In this document: piece after piece, positions 1 to 4,474 of the stretch
Position numbering within the stretch: position 1 is the stretch's first letter
How the letters are laid out: every line of letters starts with the position of its first letter
Assembly (NCBI GenBank): GCA_945982465.1
Contig: CAMFSB010000141.1
Location: 1-5,231 of the forward strand
DNA length: 5,231 bases
Origin: an uncultured Faecalibacterium sp.
GTDB taxonomy: Bacteria; Bacillota; Clostridia; Oscillospirales; Ruminococcaceae
Direction of reading: 5' to 3'
Made by a program: the position numbers and the translations under genes
Notes under the pieces: model-generated
What the model saw: the letters and a program-made list of their open reading frames with translations, nothing else
The model's database searches: none
What the model was told of the DNA's origin: nothing

Positions 1-120
1 CCGGCACAAAACCGCGTCCGCCCTTAAATTTTATTCGTATTTTCGTTCTTTTTACGTTCCGTTCACTTTCTTTTTACAGCGGCATTTTGGGAAAATTCCG
101 TGAAAATCTTAAATTTCCGC

Positions 121-149
121 TTTTCATCGTCAAATTTCTGCGGTATAAT
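121..149 (+). promoter_or_regulatory. Promoter of the secreted peptidase-like gene
   Basis: A perfect -10 hexamer TATAAT lies at 144-149. It sits 17 bp downstream of a -35-like TTTTCA at 121-126, which matches TTGACA at 4 of 6 positions. The predicted transcription start is around 155-157, giving a leader of roughly 55 nt. The promoter lies in an AT-rich island (about 20-200) that contrasts with the GC-rich coding DNA around it, as expected for a housekeeping sigma-A promoter. No terminator or end of an upstream gene can be recognised in positions 1-120. Confidence 0.7.
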
Positions 150-157
150 GGTCCCCG

Positions 158-173
158 GTTACAAATTCGTAAC
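158..173 (+). promoter_or_regulatory. Short dyad at the predicted transcript start (possible operator)
   Basis: GTTAC at 158-162 and GTAAC at 169-173 form a perfect 5-bp inverted repeat separated by 6 bp. The dyad falls just downstream of the -10 box, at about +2 to +18 of the transcript, where a repressor site could act. I cannot assign a regulator. A 5-bp dyad can arise by chance, so this is a weak call. Confidence 0.25.
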
Positions 174-201
174 ATATCCGCAACATTTTACAGACCAAAC
201 A

Positions 202-208
202 GAGGTGA
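202..208 (+). promoter_or_regulatory. Ribosome binding site for the ATG at 212
   Basis: GAGGTGA at 202-208 is complementary to the 3' end of 16S rRNA and lies 3 nt before the ATG at 212. The spacing is short but acceptable for a GGTGA-centred site. It supports 212 as the start codon, which is also where the signal peptide begins. Confidence 0.7.
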
Positions 209-211
209 CCT

Positions 212-1141
212 ATGCTCAAAAAGACGATCGCGCTTGTGGTCACGCTGCTGTGTATCCTGACACTGGTGCCCGCGGCTTTTGCAAGCGACTTGATGGAGGA
301 CGGGCGGTTCTATTCCAAGCAGGACCGCAGCCGCACCTGCACGCTGGCTTCGGCCGCCATGATGCTGCGCCGCCGGGCGTATCTGGACGGCAACGAGGCG
401 TTTTCCGAAATGACCGAAAGCGACCTGCGCTCCACCGCGTGGTACAACGGGCTTTCGCACAACTTTACATATAAAGGTATGACGGTGGCCTACGGCTCTA
501 TCTCCGGCACGGCCGAGCAGCGCGAGCAGGCGCTGGCCGCCCTGCTGGCCGAGCACCCCGAGGGCATTGTGGCCTACGACCGTTCGCGGCCCCACGCCAT
601 TCTGCTGACCGACTACACCGACGGCATGTTCTACTGCGCCGACCCGGCCAACGGCACCGGCTACGGCCGCATGCCCGTGGCCTATGCCAGCATCGAACTG
701 CGCCGGGTGTCGGGCTACTGGTATGTGTCGGCGGACGAAAACATCCCCTACGGCACCGGCGAAGTGGACGGGCTGGCGCTGCTGGGTGTGTTCTACCCCG
801 AAAACGTGCGCACCGGCTCCGGCTTTAATCTGGGCGGCATGCTGCGCTGCGGCGCGGACGACACCATTCTGCAGGTGGAGATCCAGATCCTGGCCGAGGA
901 TGGCAGCATTCTCCAGTACGCCGCCGCCCTGCCCGACGAGGGCGCCCGGGAATGGTCGTTCCGCGCGCTGAACCGCGACATCCGCTTCAGCACGCTGGCC
1001 GACGGCGTTTACACCTTTTATGTGGTGGCGCAGGATTCCGCCGGCGGCACGCTGACCTTTGTGCGGCAGTTCACGGTGTCCGGCGAGGGCACCCACACCT
1101 TATATTATTGGTCGAACAAGCCTGTGGAGGCTGCGGCCTGA
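212..1141 (+). CDS. Secreted C39-like (papain-fold) cysteine peptidase-like protein with C-terminal beta-rich domain
   Basis: The product is 309 residues long. Residues 1-24 form a Sec signal peptide: Lys3-Lys4, a hydrophobic core, and an Ala-Phe-Ala cleavage site before Ser25. There is no lipobox and no later membrane segment, so the protein is probably released or wall-associated. Residues about 33-165 resemble the peptidase C39-like family. Gln37 and Cys43 have the papain oxyanion-Gln/nucleophile spacing (Q-x5-C). His128 sits in an R-P-H-A-I-L-L-T-D-Y segment, and Asp144 in A-D-P-A completes a plausible triad. Residues about 185-295 are beta-rich and end in a pattern resembling Ig-like modules (F-S-x-L-x-D-G-V-Y-x-F-Y-V-V-A-x-D). 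The substrate is unknown: a peptide, a cell-wall stem peptide, or possibly none. The gene is a single transcription unit with its own promoter and terminator. The start is fixed by the ribosome binding site and signal peptide. The fold assignment is from motifs only. Confidence 0.8.
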   Translation: MLKKTIALVVTLLCILTLVPAAFASDLMEDGRFYSKQDRSRTCTLASAAMMLRRRAYLDGNEAFSEMTESDLRSTAWYNGLSHNFTYKGMTVAYGSISGTAEQREQALAALLAEHPEGIVAYDRSRPHAILLTDYTDGMFYCADPANGTGYGRMPVAYASIELRRVSGYWYVSADENIPYGTGEVDGLALLGVFYPENVRTGSGFNLGGMLRCGADDTILQVEIQILAEDGSILQYAAALPDEGAREWSFRALNRDIRFSTLADGVYTFYVVAQDSAGGTLTFVRQFTVSGEGTHTLYYWSNKPVEAAA

Positions 1142-1158
1142 TCGGTTTTTGGCGTTTG

Positions 1159-1186
1159 GCGCCCCGCACAGCGGGGCGCTTTTTTT
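1159..1186 (+). terminator. Intrinsic terminator after the secreted peptidase-like gene
   Basis: A perfect 9-bp GC stem (GCGCCCCGC at 1159-1167, GCGGGGCGC at 1171-1179) with a 3-nt loop is followed directly by seven T residues (1180-1186). It begins 17 bp after the stop codon at 1139-1141. It insulates the downstream nrd promoter region from read-through. Confidence 0.93.
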
Positions 1187-1315
1187 GCTGCTGCTTTGCC
1201 CGGGCGGCGGGGCCGCCGGGCCGTTTGGGGCCGGCGCCGGGCTACCGGACGGCTGATAAAAACTGCGCCCATTTTTTGTCGCATTTGCCGAATTTGCCGT
1301 TTCGCCCGCCCGCAA
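1187..1315. other. Intergenic region, GC-rich then AT-leaning, no gene seen
   Basis: No coding region is supported here. The first half is very GC-rich and contains an imperfect inverted repeat (GCCCGGGCGGC at 1198-1208 against GCCGCCGGGC at 1212-1221, with one bulged base and no T-run). The second half has a short direct repeat, ATTTGCCG at 1283-1290 and 1292-1299. I assign no function to either. Confidence 0.4.
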
Positions 1316-1331
1316 ACACAAGATATAGTGT
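1316..1331 (+). promoter_or_regulatory. NrdR box (operator of the nrd operon)
   Basis: ACACAAGATATAGTGT matches the NrdR consensus ACACWATATATWGTGT at 15 of 16 positions, with G for T at position 7. NrdR is an ATP-cone, zinc-ribbon repressor that binds upstream of ribonucleotide reductase operons when loaded with dATP. The site lies just upstream of two promoters driving nrdD, which is the expected target. NrdR boxes normally work in pairs about three helical turns apart. Candidate partners, much weaker, follow at 1348-1363 and 1381-1396. Confidence 0.85.
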
Positions 1332-1339
1332 TTTGGTTC

Positions 1340-1367
1340 TTGACGAAACGCAAAATAATGGTATGAT
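1340..1367 (+). promoter_or_regulatory. Upstream nrdD promoter (P1)
   Basis: TTGACG at 1340-1345 (5 of 6 to the -35 consensus) and TATGAT at 1362-1367 (5 of 6 to the -10 consensus) are separated by 16 bp. The -35 lies 8 bp after the NrdR box. The spacer and -10 overlap a degenerate NrdR-like sequence at 1348-1363 (10 of 16 to consensus), so repressor bound there would block polymerase directly. Confidence 0.75.
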
Positions 1368-1372
1368 AAGCC

Positions 1373-1400
1373 TTGACGGAACACAAAATGATGGTATGAT
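1373..1400 (+). promoter_or_regulatory. Downstream nrdD promoter (P2)
   Basis: TTGACG at 1373-1378 and TATGAT at 1395-1400 are again separated by 16 bp, a near-copy of P1. The predicted start is near 1406-1408, giving a leader of about 90 nt. A degenerate NrdR-like sequence at 1381-1396 (10 of 16 to consensus, with an intact ACAC left arm) overlaps the spacer and the -10. Confidence 0.75.
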
Positions 1401-1430
1401 AAAAGGCACCTGCCGGTCAACAGCCATCCG

Positions 1431-1453
1431 GCCTGCGCGCCCGGCGCGCCGGC
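1431..1453 (+). other. Strong GC hairpin in the nrdD 5' UTR
   Basis: GCCTGCGCGC (1431-1440) pairs with GCGCGCCGGC (1444-1453) with one T-C mismatch and a 3-nt loop. It overlaps the 12-bp palindrome CCGGCGCGCCGG at 1441-1452. A smaller hairpin (GCCGG 1412-1416 with CCGGC 1428-1432) would compete with its base. No U-run follows, so it is not an intrinsic terminator. It could stabilise the transcript or tune translation. It does not match a riboswitch class I recognise. Confidence 0.4.
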
Positions 1454-1480
1454 ATACGCCCCTACACAGCATTTTCAAGC

Positions 1481-1490
1481 GGAGGAAGGA
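1481..1490 (+). promoter_or_regulatory. Ribosome binding site of nrdD
   Basis: The purine run GGAGGAAGGA at 1481-1490 ends 8 nt before the ATG at 1499. Its AGGA portion has optimal spacing. This fixes the nrdD start, which is also where the ATP-cone domain begins. Confidence 0.85.
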
Positions 1491-1498
1491 CAAAATCT

Positions 1499-2458
1499 AT
1501 GAAAATCATCAAGCGCAGCGGCGCCGAGGCCGTTTTTGACATCACCAAGATCATTGTGGCGGTCGGCAAGGCCAACAAGGTGGTGGGCGACGAGCACAAG
1601 CTGACCAACGCCCAGATCCAGACCATCGCCGCCAACGTGGAGCAGCAGTGCACCCGCATGGGCCGCGCGGTGAGCGTGGAGGAGATCCAGGATATGGTCG
1701 AGGACCAGATCATGGACCAGAAGGCCTTTGAGGTGGCCCGCAAATATATCACCTACCGCTATGTGCAGAACCTGAAGCGCCAGTCCAACACCACCGACGA
1801 GCGCATCCTGACCCTGATCGAGTGCAACAACGAGGAGGTCAAGCAGGAAAACGCCAACAAGAACCCCACCGTGAACAGCGTGCAGCGCGACTATATGGCG
1901 GGCGAGGTGTCGAAGGACCTGACCGACCGGCTGCTGCTGCCCGCCGAGATCGTGCAGGCCCACAAGGAGGGCATCATCCACTTCCACGACGCGGACTATT
2001 TTGCCCAGCACATGCACAACTGCGATCTGGTGAACCTGGAGGATATGCTGCAGAACGGCACGGTCATTTCGGGCACCTACATCGAAAAGCCCCACAGCTT
2101 TTCGACGGCGTGCAACATTGCCACCCAGATCATTGCGCAGGTGGCCTCGAACCAGTACGGCGGCCAGAGCATCAGCCTGACCCATCTGGCCCCGTTTGTG
2201 GACGTGAGCCGCAAAAAGATCGCGGCCGAAGTCGAGGACGAGATGAAAGGGCTGGATGTTTCCGCCGAGCGCAAAAAGGCCATTGTGGAGCGTCGCCTGC
2301 GCGCCGAGATCAACCGCGGCGTGCAGACCATCCAGTATCAGGTGGTCACGCTGATGACCACCAACGGCCAGGCGCCGTTCATCACGGTGTTCATGTACCT
2401 GAACGAGGCCGGCGATGACGAACGGCTCCGGGCCGACCTGACGATGGTGATCGGGTAG
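1499..2458 (+). CDS. nrdD: NrdD N-terminal part (ATP-cone and first half of barrel), ends at the TAG
   Basis: This is the 319-residue product expected if the TAG terminates. It contains the ATP-cone (K-R-S-G-A-E near residues 5-10 through the R-K-Y-I-T-Y-R helix near 81-87) and Cys175. It lacks the thiyl-radical cysteine, the zinc site and the glycyl radical loop. Alone it cannot be a reductase. At most it could bind nucleotide or form non-productive dimers. Confidence 0.75.
   Translation: MKIIKRSGAEAVFDITKIIVAVGKANKVVGDEHKLTNAQIQTIAANVEQQCTRMGRAVSVEEIQDMVEDQIMDQKAFEVARKYITYRYVQNLKRQSNTTDERILTLIECNNEEVKQENANKNPTVNSVQRDYMAGEVSKDLTDRLLLPAEIVQAHKEGIIHFHDADYFAQHMHNCDLVNLEDMLQNGTVISGTYIEKPHSFSTACNIATQIIAQVASNQYGGQSISLTHLAPFVDVSRKKIAAEVEDEMKGLDVSAERKKAIVERRLRAEINRGVQTIQYQVVTLMTTNGQAPFITVFMYLNEAGDDERLRADLTMVIG
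2456..2458 (+). other. In-frame amber (TAG) codon within nrdD
   Basis: The reading is ...ATG GTG ATC GGG TAG CCC ATC AGC CTG... with conserved NrdD sequence on both sides. Related NrdD proteins usually have two acidic residues here (I-I-E-E-V-L type), so TAG most simply replaces GAG by a G-to-T change. No stem-loop characteristic of selenocysteine insertion is evident, and UAG is not the Sec codon. The other three genes in the window and nrdD itself end in TGA or TAA. That is compatible with rare TAG use, but four stops are too few to argue from. Confidence 0.95.
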
Positions 2459-2482
2459 CCCATCAGCCTGCGCTACCAGGGC

Positions 2483-3670
2483 GTGAAGAACGAGCAGGGC
2501 GTGTGGATCACCCCGGCGTTCCCCAAGCTGATCTATGTGCTGGAAGAGGATAACGTCCGCCCCGGCACCCCCTACTACTACCTGACCGAGCTGGCCGCCA
2601 AGTGCACAGCCAAGCGCATGGTGCCGGACTATATCAGCGAAAAGAAGATGCTGGAGCTGAAGGTGGACAAAAACGGCGAAGGCCACTGCTACACCTGCAT
2701 GGGCTGCCGCAGCTTTTTGACCCCCTATGTGGACGAAAACGGCAAGCCCAAATACTACGGCCGGTTCAATCAGGGCGTGGTCACCATCAACCTGGTGGAT
2801 GTGGCGCTTTCGTCCGGCGGCGACTTTGAAAAGTTCTGGGATATCTTTGAGGACCGGCTGGAGCTGTGCCACCGCGGCCTGCAGGCCCGGCACAACCGGC
2901 TGGTGGGCACCCCCAGCGACGCGGCCCCCATCCTGTGGCAGTACGGCGCGCTGGCCCGCCTGAAAAAGGGCGAAAAGATCGACAAGCTGCTGTACGGCGG
3001 CTATTCCACCATCAGCCTGGGGTACGCGGGCCTGTACGAGTGCGTCAAGTATATGACCGGCAAGAGCCATACCGACCCGGCTGCCAAGCCCTTTGCCCTG
3101 CAGGTGATGCAGAAGATGAACGACAAGTGCAAGGAGTGGAAGGCCGCCGAGAACATGGATTACTCGCTGTACGGCACGCCGCTGGAATCCACCACCTACA
3201 AGTTCGCCAAGAGCCTGCAAAAGCGCTTTGGCCTTATCCCGGGCATCACCGACAAAAACTATATCACCAACAGCTACCATGTGCACGTTACCGAGCAGAT
3301 CGATGCGTTCACCAAGCTGAAGTTTGAGAGCGAGTTCCAGCAGCTCAGCCCGGGCGGCGCCATCAGCTATGTGGAAGTGCCCAACATGCAGGACAATCTG
3401 GAAGCCGTGATGAGCGTGCTGCAGTTCATCTACGACAACATCATGTACGCCGAGCTGAACACCAAGTCGGACTACTGCCAGTGCTGCGGCTACGACGGTG
3501 AAGTGCAGATCGTGGAGGACGACGGCAAGCTGGTCTGGCAGTGCCCCAAGTGCGGCAACCGCGACCAGAACAAGCTGAACGTGGCCCGCCGTACCTGCGG
3601 GTATATCGGCACCCAGTTCTGGAACCAGGGCCGCACGCAGGAGATCAAGGACCGCGTGCTGCACCTGTAA
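2483..3670 (+). CDS. nrdD: NrdD C-terminal part (catalytic Cys, zinc site, glycyl radical), same frame as the N-terminal part
   Basis: This reading frame is the direct in-frame continuation of the N-terminal part, exactly 328 codons after the nrdD ATG. The first in-frame start-like codon is GTG at 2483, which corresponds to Val in the conserved Q-G-V-K-N-E segment. Upstream there is only a weak purine stretch (CAGGG), not a real ribosome binding site, so a genuine separate start is unlikely. It carries the C-M-G-C-R-S thiyl cysteine (codon 2705-2707), the two C-x2-C zinc knuckles and the glycyl radical Gly (codon 3599-3601). It ends in TAA. Confidence 0.75.
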   Translation: MKNEQGVWITPAFPKLIYVLEEDNVRPGTPYYYLTELAAKCTAKRMVPDYISEKKMLELKVDKNGEGHCYTCMGCRSFLTPYVDENGKPKYYGRFNQGVVTINLVDVALSSGGDFEKFWDIFEDRLELCHRGLQARHNRLVGTPSDAAPILWQYGALARLKKGEKIDKLLYGGYSTISLGYAGLYECVKYMTGKSHTDPAAKPFALQVMQKMNDKCKEWKAAENMDYSLYGTPLESTTYKFAKSLQKRFGLIPGITDKNYITNSYHVHVTEQIDAFTKLKFESEFQQLSPGGAISYVEVPNMQDNLEAVMSVLQFIYDNIMYAELNTKSDYCQCCGYDGEVQIVEDDGKLVWQCPKCGNRDQNKLNVARRTCGYIGTQFWNQGRTQEIKDRVLHL

Positions 3671-3697
3671 GTGAAATTTCCCCGTTCGACCGCATTG

Positions 3698-3741
3698 CGG
3701 GCGGCTGCGCGGCGCACCGGCGCTGCTGCCGCCCGTTTTTT
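3698..3741 (+). terminator. Terminator-like hairpin between nrdD and nrdG
   Basis: CGGGCGGC (3698-3705) pairs perfectly with GCCGCCCG (3728-3735), and six T residues follow immediately (3736-3741). The 22-nt loop is GC-rich and can pair internally. The element starts 27 bp after the nrdD stop and ends 37 bp before the nrdG ATG. I see no promoter between it and nrdG. It is best read as a partial terminator that lowers nrdG transcript relative to nrdD, suitable for an activase needed in sub-stoichiometric amounts. Confidence 0.6.
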
Positions 3742-3764
3742 GCGCCGCGCGGCGGTGCAAAGGG

Positions 3765-3771
3765 AAAGGAG
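3765..3771 (+). promoter_or_regulatory. Ribosome binding site of nrdG
   Basis: AAAGGAG at 3765-3771 lies 7 nt before the ATG at 3779. This decides the start against the longer in-frame GTG at 3671, which has no ribosome binding site and would add an Arg/Ala-rich stretch not typical of NrdG. Confidence 0.88.
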
Positions 3772-3778
3772 CGTTTTT

Positions 3779-4333
3779 ATGAATTACGCCGCCATCAAGA
3801 CCTGCGACATCGCCAACGGCCCCGGCGTGCGCACCAGCCTGTTTGTATCGGGCTGCACCCACCACTGCAAAAACTGCTTTAACGAGGTGGCGTGGGATTT
3901 TGCCTACGGCGAGCCGTTTACCAAGCAGGTACGCAACCGCATTTTTGAAAGCTGCGCGCCGGACTACGTGGCCGGGCTGTCGCTTTTGGGCGGCGAGCCA
4001 ATGGAGCCGGCCAACCAGCGGGAGCTTTTGCCCTTTGTGCGCAACTTCCGCACGCTGTACCCCCAAAAGGATGTGTGGTGCTATTCGGGCTACACGTGGG
4101 AGCAGCTGACCGGCGCCGAGCCGTGCCGCTGCCGGTGCGAAGTGACCGACGAGCTGCTGGCGCTGCTGGACGTGCTGGTAGACGGCCGCTTTGAGCAGGA
4201 TCTGTACGACATCAGCCTGCGCTTCCGCGGCAGCGCAAACCAGCGCATCATTGATGTAAAACAAAGCCTGGCCGCCGGGCAGCCGGTGCTGTGGCAGGAT
4301 AAGCCTGTGTTTTCCACGCATACGATGGACTGA
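3779..4333 (+). CDS. nrdG: Anaerobic ribonucleotide reductase activating protein (radical SAM)
   Basis: The 184-residue product matches the usual clostridial NrdG length. It cleaves S-adenosylmethionine reductively with a [4Fe-4S] cluster and abstracts a hydrogen from the C-terminal glycine of NrdD, creating the glycyl radical. The cluster ligands Cys26, Cys30 and Cys33 form C-x3-C-x2-C (C-T-H-H-C-K-N-C). The N-D/I-A-N-G-P-G-V-R-T-S entry segment precedes them at about 11-20. The GGEP SAM-binding motif is at 71-74. The C-terminal segment F-R-G-S-A-N-Q-R-I-I-D-V, at about 153-164, is an NrdG signature. No stops or frameshifts are seen. The gene lies 108 bp downstream of nrdD on the same strand with no promoter of its own visible. 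It is probably cotranscribed, with a terminator-like hairpin in the gap. It would have no substrate here if the nrdD stop is truly inactivating. Confidence 0.96.
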   Translation: MNYAAIKTCDIANGPGVRTSLFVSGCTHHCKNCFNEVAWDFAYGEPFTKQVRNRIFESCAPDYVAGLSLLGGEPMEPANQRELLPFVRNFRTLYPQKDVWCYSGYTWEQLTGAEPCRCRCEVTDELLALLDVLVDGRFEQDLYDISLRFRGSANQRIIDVKQSLAAGQPVLWQDKPVFSTHTMD

Positions 4334-4340
4334 GCCGCCC

Positions 4341-4366
4341 GGCCGGCAGCCGGCCCAAAGCCGGCC
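4341..4366. repeat. GC-rich inverted repeats downstream of nrdG
   Basis: GGCCGG (4341-4346) and CCGGCC (4350-4355) form a compact hairpin, and another copy of CCGGCC follows at 4361-4366. No T-run follows, so this is not itself an intrinsic terminator. It may protect the 3' end of the nrdDG transcript or simply reflect local GC richness. Confidence 0.35.
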
Positions 4367-4390
4367 CCATCCGCCGCACGGCAAACCGCA

Positions 4391-4435
4391 TAAAACGGCC
4401 CCGGACGCCGCCGCAGGCGGGCCGGGGCCGTTTTA
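4391..4435. terminator. Bidirectional terminator between convergent nrdG and recQ
   Basis: A perfect 14-bp inverted repeat (TAAAACGGCCCCGG at 4391-4404, its reverse complement at 4422-4435) encloses a 17-nt GC-rich loop that can extend the stem. The outer arms give a T-run on each strand (TTTTA on both). The element lies about 58 bp after the nrdG stop and about 40 bp after the recQ stop, so it can serve both transcripts. Confidence 0.88.
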
Positions 4436-4474
4436 TTGTATCTGTGCCGGGCTGTGGCGAGGCCGGGGCGCGGC

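Larger units (their letters stand above)
1339..1402 (+). repeat. Two tandem 31-bp direct repeats carrying the nrd promoters
   Basis: Unit 1 (1339-1369) and unit 2 (1372-1402) are identical at 28 of 31 positions, and all three differences are transitions. The period is 33 bp, about three DNA turns. Each unit contains a full -35/-10 pair, so the repeat looks like a duplicated promoter/operator segment. The 33-bp period continues the 32-bp offset from the upstream NrdR box. Confidence 0.9.
1499..3670 (+). pseudogene. nrdD: Anaerobic (class III) ribonucleoside-triphosphate reductase, interrupted by one in-frame TAG
   Basis: Read through, this is a 723-codon NrdD of normal family length. NrdD reduces ribonucleoside triphosphates to deoxyribonucleotides in the absence of oxygen, using a glycyl radical and formate or a thioredoxin-type reductant. 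Domains in order: N-terminal ATP-cone (about 1-92, dATP/ATP activity control); the ten-stranded barrel with Cys175 (M-H-N-C) and the thiyl-radical Cys403 (C-M-G-C-R-S); a zinc site with Cys660/Cys663 and Cys682/Cys685; and the C-terminal glycyl radical motif R-R-T-C-G-Y with Gly701. Codon 320 (2456-2458) is TAG. The frame is unchanged on either side, the flanking protein aligns with the family, and no other damage is visible. A one-base GAG-to-TAG change at a position that is usually Glu is the simplest explanation. A sequencing error, a recent null allele, or recoding are all possible. If the stop is real, strict anaerobic dNTP synthesis would need another reductase. nrdG follows in the same operon. 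Confidence 0.9.

Noticed and set aside
46..77. Direct repeat TTCTTTTTAC (46-55 and 68-77)
   Set aside because: It is short and pyrimidine-rich in an AT-rich leader, with no dyad or known site nearby. Probably chance.
188..1096. A 302-codon open frame on the minus strand opposite the secreted peptidase-like gene
   Set aside because: It is antisense to a gene with a signal peptide, promoter, ribosome binding site and terminator. It has no recognisable protein family and the typical antisense-shadow composition.
1283..1299. Direct repeat ATTTGCCG, period 9 bp
   Set aside because: Eight bases repeated twice in an intergenic region is within chance expectation, and no matching regulator site is known to me.
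2456..2458. Selenocysteine or pyrrolysine at the TAG
   Set aside because: Selenocysteine uses TGA, not TAG. Pyrrolysine in NrdD is not known to me and the position is not catalytic. Without pyl genes in view, error or mutation is more likely, so recoding is kept only as a test in the findings.
2483..2485. Genuine translational start making NrdD a naturally split two-gene enzyme
   Set aside because: The GTG is the Val of a conserved internal segment, the 24-nt gap after TAG encodes conserved-looking NrdD sequence in the same frame, and there is only a weak purine stretch upstream. Reinitiation remains possible but is not supported.
3671..3778. Upstream GTG start extending NrdG by 36 residues
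   Set aside because: It has no ribosome binding site. The added Arg/Ala-rich residues would be encoded by the intergenic hairpin region. The ATG at 3779 has an AAAGGAG site at good spacing and gives the family-typical N-terminus.
1475..4384. A 969-codon open frame on the minus strand covering nrdD and nrdG
   Set aside because: It is exactly antisense to two well-recognised genes. Its composition (Val/Leu/His/Gly/Ala-rich, repetitive) is what G/C-ending codons give when read backwards, and it shows no recognisable domain. It is a shadow.
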